19,495 nt of DNA from an uncultured Oscillospiraceae bacterium (lineage in GTDB: Bacteria; Bacillota; Clostridia; Oscillospirales; Oscillospiraceae). Positions 15,911 to 19,495 of this stretch are shown here, in pieces (positions within the stretch are counted from its first letter, which is position 1; every line of letters begins with the position of its first letter). Made by a program: the position numbers and the translations under genes. The notes under the pieces were generated by a model. The model had not been told where the DNA came from. It did no database searches and was given only the letters and a program-made list of their open reading frames with translations. The stretch lies in assembly GCA_934546685.1 (NCBI GenBank), contig CAKTEB010000041.1:1-19495 (forward strand), in the 5' to 3' direction.

Positions 15911-16380
15911 TCTGATTCCTCCCAACTGAGCTTCAGCTGATCTCGGCCCCGTTTCAGGCGCATTTTCACCTTGGACACGGACCAGCCCAGCATTTGACTG
16001 ATCTCCCCCACCCGATATCCTTCATAGTAATATAGATGGAAGATCAATCTGGTTTCCGGCTCCATGGCCTCCAGCATAGCCTCCGTCTGGAGCCTTAATT
16101 CCGGAGAGACCTCCGCCGCCGGAAGGCATCCGGACAGGCTGACCTCTCTGCGCCGGCCCTCTCTGCGCCAAAGGGAGTGGCACTCGTTGACCGTCACCCG
16201 GATCAGCCAGCGCTTTTCGTGCTCCTCATCCCGGAAGTCCCTGCGGCCAATGCGCCGTAAAAAGACCTCCTGGACCACATCCTCTGCCGCCTCCTTGGTC
16301 CCCACCTGATTCAGCGCCAGCCGGAACAGCATGGCGCCGTATTTGGCATAGCAGGCCTCAAACCTTCCTGTTTCATCCAT
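15907..16380 (-). CDS. ECF-type RNA polymerase sigma factor
   Basis: This 157-residue protein has the two domains of an extracytoplasmic-function sigma factor. Region 2 (about 8-75) carries the AEDVVQEVFLRRI core, and region 4 (about 105-150) carries ETRLIFHLYYYEGYRVGEISQMLGWSVSKVKMRLKRGRDQLK with its helix-turn-helix. It would redirect RNA polymerase to a small regulon, probably for envelope stress, when released by the anti-sigma factor encoded next. AGGAGGAG lies six bases before the ATG. Upstream (minus strand) a weak GTGACC-18-TTTTAT promoter may be present. I do not see a convincing GGAAC/CGTC pair of the kind many ECF factors use to activate their own operon. Confidence 0.9.
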   Translation of the reverse strand: MDETGRFEACYAKYGAMLFRLALNQVGTKEAAEDVVQEVFLRRIGRRDFRDEEHEKRWLIRVTVNECHSLWRREGRRREVSLSGCLPAAEVSPELRLQTEAMLEAMEPETRLIFHLYYYEGYRVGEISQMLGWSVSKVKMRLKRGRDQLKLSWEESE

Positions 16381-16411
16381 TGGCAGCTCCTCCTCTCCGT
16401 CTTGCTTATCT

Positions 16412-16425
16412 CGAAAGCGCTCTCA
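16412..16425. promoter_or_regulatory. Possible catabolite-response (cre-like) site
   Basis: CGAAAGCGCTCTCA matches the Bacillus/Clostridia cre pattern TGWAANCGNTNWCA at all but the first defined position. It lies between the weak promoter and the start of the sigma gene, where bound CcpA would block transcription. One short match of this kind can arise by chance. Confidence 0.3.
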
Positions 16426-16537
16426 CCTATAAAACGTATGGGGCGGCGGAACGGTCACTGTCTGCCCCAAAATTTTGCGCAGCTCTGCGTTTTTCCTACC
16501 GTTTTGATATTTTGTGCGATTTTTTACTGAAAAGGTA

Positions 16538-16566
16538 TTGACACATTCCGATCTGTGTGTTAAGAT
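16538..16566 (+). promoter_or_regulatory. Strong promoter of the predicted small RNA
   Basis: TTGACA (16538-16543) and TAAGAT (16561-16566) are separated by exactly 17 bases on the plus strand, opposite to both flanking genes. The start is expected at about 16573, at the foot of the first predicted helix. No convincing protein-coding frame with a ribosome site follows. Confidence 0.82.
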
Positions 16567-16572
16567 GGCAGC

Positions 16573-16812
16573 GTGGTCAGGATGTATGTAACAAGTGATA
16601 CATCCCAAACAAAACATGGTATGCCAGTGCCATGGACCACGTATTCATATCTCCTTCTTTTCTTTTGGAACGGCGGATGCCAGAAACCGCCGTTCGGCAC
16701 AGCGATCCGGCCCTTGCCAGGGGGCCGGTGCTGCGCGACACAACAACATGTCAATTCACTCCTAAAGTATCAATCAGGGCGGCTGCACCATATGCAGCCG
16801 CCCTGATTTGTT
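16573..16812 (+). ncRNA. Predicted structured small RNA with three TGCCAG loops
   Basis: This RNA of about 240 bases is predicted from promoter, fold and terminator; I do not recognise a family. The fold has an outer helix CGTGGTC/GACCACG (16572-16578/16635-16641) closing a three-way junction. Inside are hairpin A (GGATGTAT/ATACATCC, 16580-16587/16598-16605) and hairpin B (CATGGTA/TGCCATG, 16615-16621/16628-16634) with hexaloop TGCCAG. A pyrimidine-rich linker (16642-16667) follows. Hairpin C is GAACGGCGG/CCGCCGTTC (16668-16676/16687-16695), loop ATGCCAGAAA. Hairpin D is CCGGCCC/GGGCCGG (16707-16713/16722-16728), loop TTGCCAGG, extended below by GCACAGC/GCTGCGC with one mismatch. An unpaired tail leads to the terminator. 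Candidate roles are a base-pairing regulator, a protein-binding decoy or an orphan aptamer. Confidence 0.7.
16772..16812. terminator. 16-bp hairpin, shared terminator of the small RNA and the DUF3810 gene
   Basis: AATCAGGGCGGCTGCA (16772-16787) pairs perfectly with its complement at 16793-16808 around a five-base loop. On the plus strand TTTGTTAC follows; on the minus strand GATACTTTAG follows. The stop codon of the convergent DUF3810 gene lies three bases beyond. The T-runs are short, but the stem is very stable and placed to end both converging transcripts. Confidence 0.8.
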
Positions 16813-17896
16813 ACTCCGCGATTTCTTCCCAATAGTAGGCCATCAAGGGACTAGCCACCGCACCGTAATTCTGGACGCCGGTGGGCTGATTGAAGCGCTT
16901 GAGATAGCTGTCGTTGGCCTTCTGCGCCGCCTTTTTTACAGGCTTGTCAAACTGGGCATAATAGGCGTTGGCAGAGACCACGTCTGCCCGGAGCTGATCG
17001 TTCATGCCGTTCCAGAGCTGGCTCTGGGTCTCCTTGTCTGTTTTCGCCACGGCGTTATAGCAGTATATAAAGGCCGAATAGTAGCCGGAGTACCGGTATC
17101 TCGGATCCTCAGAATGGATGCAGGCCAGGAACGCGGCAAAGTTGGCGTCCGCCTCCTGGGTCACTGTGGTCCGGTGGGCGCATTCATGGCTGATGGTAAA
17201 GGGCAGGGACTGATCCGGGGTATTCCGGTCCACGGTCATCTCCCCGGTATAGGCTGTGAAGATCCCCGTGAGCCCCACCAGATCCATGAGCCTTGAGAAG
17301 GCCATGCCCTTAGGCCGCACCGGGAGAATGTCAAAGCGCTCCCCATAGGTCTCCTGGAGATAGTCGTAGCCGCTGTCTACCCCCTCCGCCAGGGCGGAAA
17401 AGCTGCCGAAATCCGTGATCCCATTTTCATCTCTGGAGCTCTCCAGGGCATAGGCGTTGGCCATCTCTAAATAGTAGGAGGCCGCCTGGGCCGCCTCTTC
17501 GGCGGTGAATTCCGTGCGGGTGTAGGCCGTGGTGCTGGTGAAGGTAGGGGCGAACTGATCCGCGCCCCAGAGGGCCACGAACAGGAACAAAATTCCGGAG
17601 CCGATCACCGCCGCCGCGGATAAGAGCTTTACAAGTCCCCTTTTATGGCTGATGATCTTGATGAGCCAGCCCAGGGCCAGCCAGATGAGTCCCAAGCCGC
17701 CCCATTCCAGCAGAGAAACGGGCACCAGATCCGTCGCATGTCCCCAGGCTGCCAGCACCCGGCGGCTCACATTCTGATACCAGGGGAACATAGCCCCCGG
17801 GGCGTATTTAGTCAGGGCGTAGATCCCCGCCGTCAGGATCAATAAGATGGCCGCAGCCAAGAATCTCCGCCGATTTCCGTTTTTCCGTCTGCCCAT
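16811..17896 (-). CDS. DUF3810 membrane protein with HExxH zincin motif
   Basis: This 361-residue protein has three membrane helices near the N-terminus (about 11-29, 64-81, 91-110) and then a long domain. That domain carries HECAH (237-241) and a downstream Glu248 in QEADANFAAF. HExxH plus a later Glu is the zinc site of gluzincin-type metallopeptidases, and the arrangement matches DUF3810. No substrate is known for this family; an outside-facing envelope peptidase is an inference from topology. The ATG at 17896 has GGGAGGA six bases upstream. A possible GTG start ten codons earlier would lie against the -10 element, so I rejected it. The gene is transcribed alone, divergent from glyS and convergent with the predicted small RNA. 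Confidence 0.82.
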   Translation of the reverse strand: MGRRKNGNRRRFLAAAILLILTAGIYALTKYAPGAMFPWYQNVSRRVLAAWGHATDLVPVSLLEWGGLGLIWLALGWLIKIISHKRGLVKLLSAAAVIGSGILFLFVALWGADQFAPTFTSTTAYTRTEFTAEEAAQAASYYLEMANAYALESSRDENGITDFGSFSALAEGVDSGYDYLQETYGERFDILPVRPKGMAFSRLMDLVGLTGIFTAYTGEMTVDRNTPDQSLPFTISHECAHRTTVTQEADANFAAFLACIHSEDPRYRYSGYYSAFIYCYNAVAKTDKETQSQLWNGMNDQLRADVVSANAYYAQFDKPVKKAAQKANDSYLKRFNQPTGVQNYGAVASPLMAYYWEEIAE

Positions 17897-17926
17897 GCCG
17901 CTTCCTCCCGCAGTGTTGTCTCCCAC

Positions 17927-17932
17927 ATTATA
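17927..17932 (-). promoter_or_regulatory. Extended -10 promoter of the DUF3810 gene
   Basis: On the minus strand TGATATAAT gives an extended -10 element with TATAAT at 17927-17932; the -35 region is weak. The start would be near 17920, about 24 bases before the ATG. Confidence 0.65.
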
Positions 17933-18065
17933 TCATAATTCCCGCTGGTATGGGATATCCGAATTAGTGACTTCCTTTATCGCAGAAAAAGTGCACAAAT
18001 CACCTCTGTTTTTCCACGTCAGAATGACAATACCGCTTAAATTTTGAAAACTCCCCGGTGCGTCC

Positions 18066-18095
18066 TTGACAATTCCATGCGCAAAATGTTATAGT
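18066..18095 (+). promoter_or_regulatory. Promoter of the glyS T-box unit
   Basis: TTGACA (18066-18071) and TATAGT (18090-18095) are 18 bases apart; TTATAG one base earlier would give 17. The transcript should begin near 18101, at the start of the T-box. Confidence 0.82.
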
Positions 18096-18100
18096 GGCAG

Positions 18101-18349
18101 AGACAATAAGATAAAAGCGATGACAGGGAACAGTAGCTGTTTTGCCCGCCCCCAGAGAGAAGATGGCCGGTGAAAATCTTCGGCAGCAGCCCAGTGAAGG
18201 CCCCCTTGAGCCGCAGCCCCAACGACGAAAGGTCCAGTAGGCGCTGCCGGATGCCTCCGTTATAGGTGCCAAGTGCGGATCAATGATCCGAATTTAGGTG
18301 GTACCACGGACATTGTTCGCCCTAAGCGATTTGCTTGGGGCGTTTTTTT
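18101..18349 (+). ncRNA. Glycine T-box riboswitch
   Basis: T-box leaders bind uncharged tRNA: the specifier codon pairs with the anticodon and the T-box bulge pairs with the free CCA end, which stabilises an antiterminator. Here the K-turn GATGA (18119-18123), the AGTA of the specifier loop (18132-18135) and the specifier GGC for glycine after GTGAA (18199-18201) are visible. So is the T-box sequence AGGTGGTACCACGG (18296-18309). The antiterminator closes by TCCG/CGGA (18287-18290/18307-18310) and competes with CGGATC/GATCCG just upstream and with the terminator downstream. Glycine starvation would therefore turn on glyS. The bulge reads TGGT rather than the TGGA expected for a tRNA-Gly ending UCCA. 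Confidence 0.93.
18318..18349 (+). terminator. T-box regulated terminator before glyS
   Basis: CGCCCTAAGC (18318-18327) pairs with GCTTGGGGCG (18333-18342), with one T-G pair, followed by seven T residues (18343-18349). It follows the T-box by nine bases. The next 190 bases up to the glyS start show no gene and no further clear hairpin. Confidence 0.93.
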
Positions 18350-18539
18350 ATGGTAACACCGTACAATACGTCTGCGGACTCTGACGGATCTTTTTTGCCA
18401 GAAATACGTTTGTAAATCCTTGAAATGCGCAAAGTATTCCTGCGGTTTTACACCTATTTCTGACGAACCCCCCTCTCATCAGATTCTCCTGCCGAATTGC
18501 GCGGTATTGCCTGATGTTCAACCGAAAGGAGCTTTTCTC

Positions 18540-19495
18540 ATGAAAAACACTGAAAAGACCATGGACAAAATCGTCGCCCTCTGTAAGAACCGGGGCTTTG
18601 TGTTCCCCGGCAGCGAGATCTACGGCGGCCTGGCCAACACCTGGGATTACGGCCCTCTGGGCGCTGAGCTGAAGAACAACATCAAGCGCGCCTGGTGGAA
18701 GAAATTCGTCCAGCAGAATCCCTACAACGTAGGCCTGGATTCCGCCATTCTCATGAACCCCCAGACCTGGGTGGCCTCCGGCCATCTCGGCGGCTTCTCC
18801 GATCCTCTGATGGACTGCCGGGAGTGCCACGAGCGCTTCCGTGCCGACAAGCTCATCGAGGACTGGACCCAGGAAAACGGCGTCACCCTGGACAAGCCCA
18901 TCGACGCCTTCTCCCAGACCGAGATGAAGGACTATATCGAGGCGCACAACATCCCCTGCCCCACCTGCGGCAAGCACAACTTCACTGATATCCGTCAGTT
19001 CAACCTGATGTTCAAGACCTTCCAGGGCGTCACCGAGGATGCTAAGAATACCGTCTACCTGCGGCCCGAGACCGCCCAGGGCATCTTCGTAAACTTCGTC
19101 AACGTCCAGCGCACCACCCGGAAGAAGCTGCCCTTCGGCATCGGCCAGATCGGCAAGTCCTTCCGGAACGAGATCACCCCCGGCAACTTCATTTTCCGCG
19201 TCCGTGAGTTCGAGCAGATGGAGCTGGAGTTCTTCTGTGAGCCCGGCACTGACCTGGAGTGGTTCAACTACTGGCGGAACTTCTGCAAGGAGTGGCTGCT
19301 TTCTCTGGGTATGACCGAGGAGAACCTCCGTCTCCGGGATCACGATCCCGAGGAGCTGTGCTTCTACTCCAAGGCGACCACCGACTTCGAGTATCTCTTC
19401 CCCTTTGGCTGGGGCGAGCTCTGGGGCGTGGCAGACCGTACCGATTACGACCTGACCCAGCATCAGAACACCTCCGGCAGAGACCTCACCTACTA
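18540..19495 (+). CDS. glyS: Glycyl-tRNA synthetase, homodimeric type (3-prime end cut by window)
   Basis: The first 318 codons are present and the frame stays open to the window edge. This is the class II alpha-2 glycyl-tRNA synthetase, which charges tRNA-Gly in the cytosol. The N-terminus (CKNRGFVFPGSEIYGGLANTWDYGPLG) is diagnostic. A four-cysteine zinc site is formed by Cys93/Cys96 and Cys140/Cys143. LRPETAQGIFVNF (174-186) and the class II motif 2 region FRNEITPG...REFEQMELEFF (208-232) follow. AAAGGAG lies eight bases before the ATG at 18540. The anticodon-binding domain would be beyond the window. Bacteria with the alpha2-beta2 enzyme use glyQ/glyS; this one is the unrelated-subunit-free form, sometimes called glyQS. 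Expression is controlled by the glycine T-box directly upstream. Confidence 0.97.
   Translation, partial: MKNTEKTMDKIVALCKNRGFVFPGSEIYGGLANTWDYGPLGAELKNNIKRAWWKKFVQQNPYNVGLDSAILMNPQTWVASGHLGGFSDPLMDCRECHERFRADKLIEDWTQENGVTLDKPIDAFSQTEMKDYIEAHNIPCPTCGKHNFTDIRQFNLMFKTFQGVTEDAKNTVYLRPETAQGIFVNFVNVQRTTRKKLPFGIGQIGKSFRNEITPGNFIFRVREFEQMELEFFCEPGTDLEWFNYWRNFCKEWLLSLGMTEENLRLRDHDPEELCFYSKATTDFEYLFPFGWGELWGVADRTDYDLTQHQNTSGRDLTY

Noticed and set aside
16430..16475. ECF-type autoregulatory promoter before the sigma gene
   Set aside because: A CGT element is present, but the partner AAC-type -35 is not convincing at the right spacing.
16578..16584. CAGGATG, the CsrB-type CsrA site, in the small RNA
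   Set aside because: It occurs once and lies in a stem. The repeated loop motif is TGCCAG, which lacks GGA, so CsrA binding is not supported.
16573..16835. Short plus-strand ORFs across the predicted small RNA
   Set aside because: No ribosome site, no recognisable protein features, and the frames run through stable hairpins. RNA structure explains the sequence better.
18348..19463. Minus-strand open frame opposite glyS
   Set aside because: glyS on the plus strand has all family motifs, a ribosome site and a T-box; the opposite frame is a shadow.
1..19495. CRISPR arrays, tRNA or rRNA genes, insertion sequences
   Set aside because: No regular repeat-spacer pattern, tRNA cloverleaf, rRNA stretch or transposase frame was seen on either strand.

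Overview
The window looks like chromosome of a moderately GC-rich Firmicute of the class Clostridia, most likely an Oscillospiraceae-type gut organism (Flavonifractor/Oscillibacter/Lawsonibacter neighbourhood). This is inferred from the infC-rpmI-rplT order with a leader attenuator, a glycine T-box before a homodimeric glyS, an SLH-domain exported protein, a DUF4368-type large serine recombinase tail and strong AGGAGG-type ribosome binding sites. No search was run, so the genus is a guess.

Layout. At 1-171 the window opens with the last 56 codons of a large serine recombinase, probably the edge of an integrated element, followed by its terminator. xpt (382-963, +) encodes xanthine phosphoribosyltransferase. 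Everything from 1018 to 17896 lies on the minus strand, apart from one predicted RNA. In coordinate order these are: a GtrA-like membrane protein and a MATE exporter in one operon; a second MATE exporter; rplT, rpmI and infC with a leader attenuator; an XpaC-like membrane protein and the UDP-GlcNAc 2-epimerase wecB in one operon; a CtpE-like P-type ATPase; a secreted SLH-Big2-M15 peptidase; a sugar-type solute-binding lipoprotein; an ECF sigma factor with its membrane anti-sigma factor; and a DUF3810 membrane zincin. The window ends on the plus strand with a glycine T-box and the first 318 codons of glyS, which runs off the end.

The most unusual item is on the plus strand at about 16538-16812, in a gap of about 430 bases without a protein gene between the sigma factor and the DUF3810 gene. 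A near-consensus promoter (TTGACA-17-TAAGAT) is followed by about 200 bases that fold into a three-way junction and two further hairpins. Three of the hairpin loops carry the same hexamer, TGCCAG. The unit ends in a 16-bp terminator-like hairpin. I recognise no known RNA family. It is my candidate for an undescribed structured small RNA.

Functional themes are envelope biology (wecB, XpaC-like, SLH-M15 peptidase, DUF3810, GtrA, ECF sigma/anti-sigma) and RNA-level control of translation genes (infC leader, glyS T-box). Most transcription units have their own recognisable promoter and hairpin terminator, so the neighbourhood is a series of short independent units rather than one pathway cluster.
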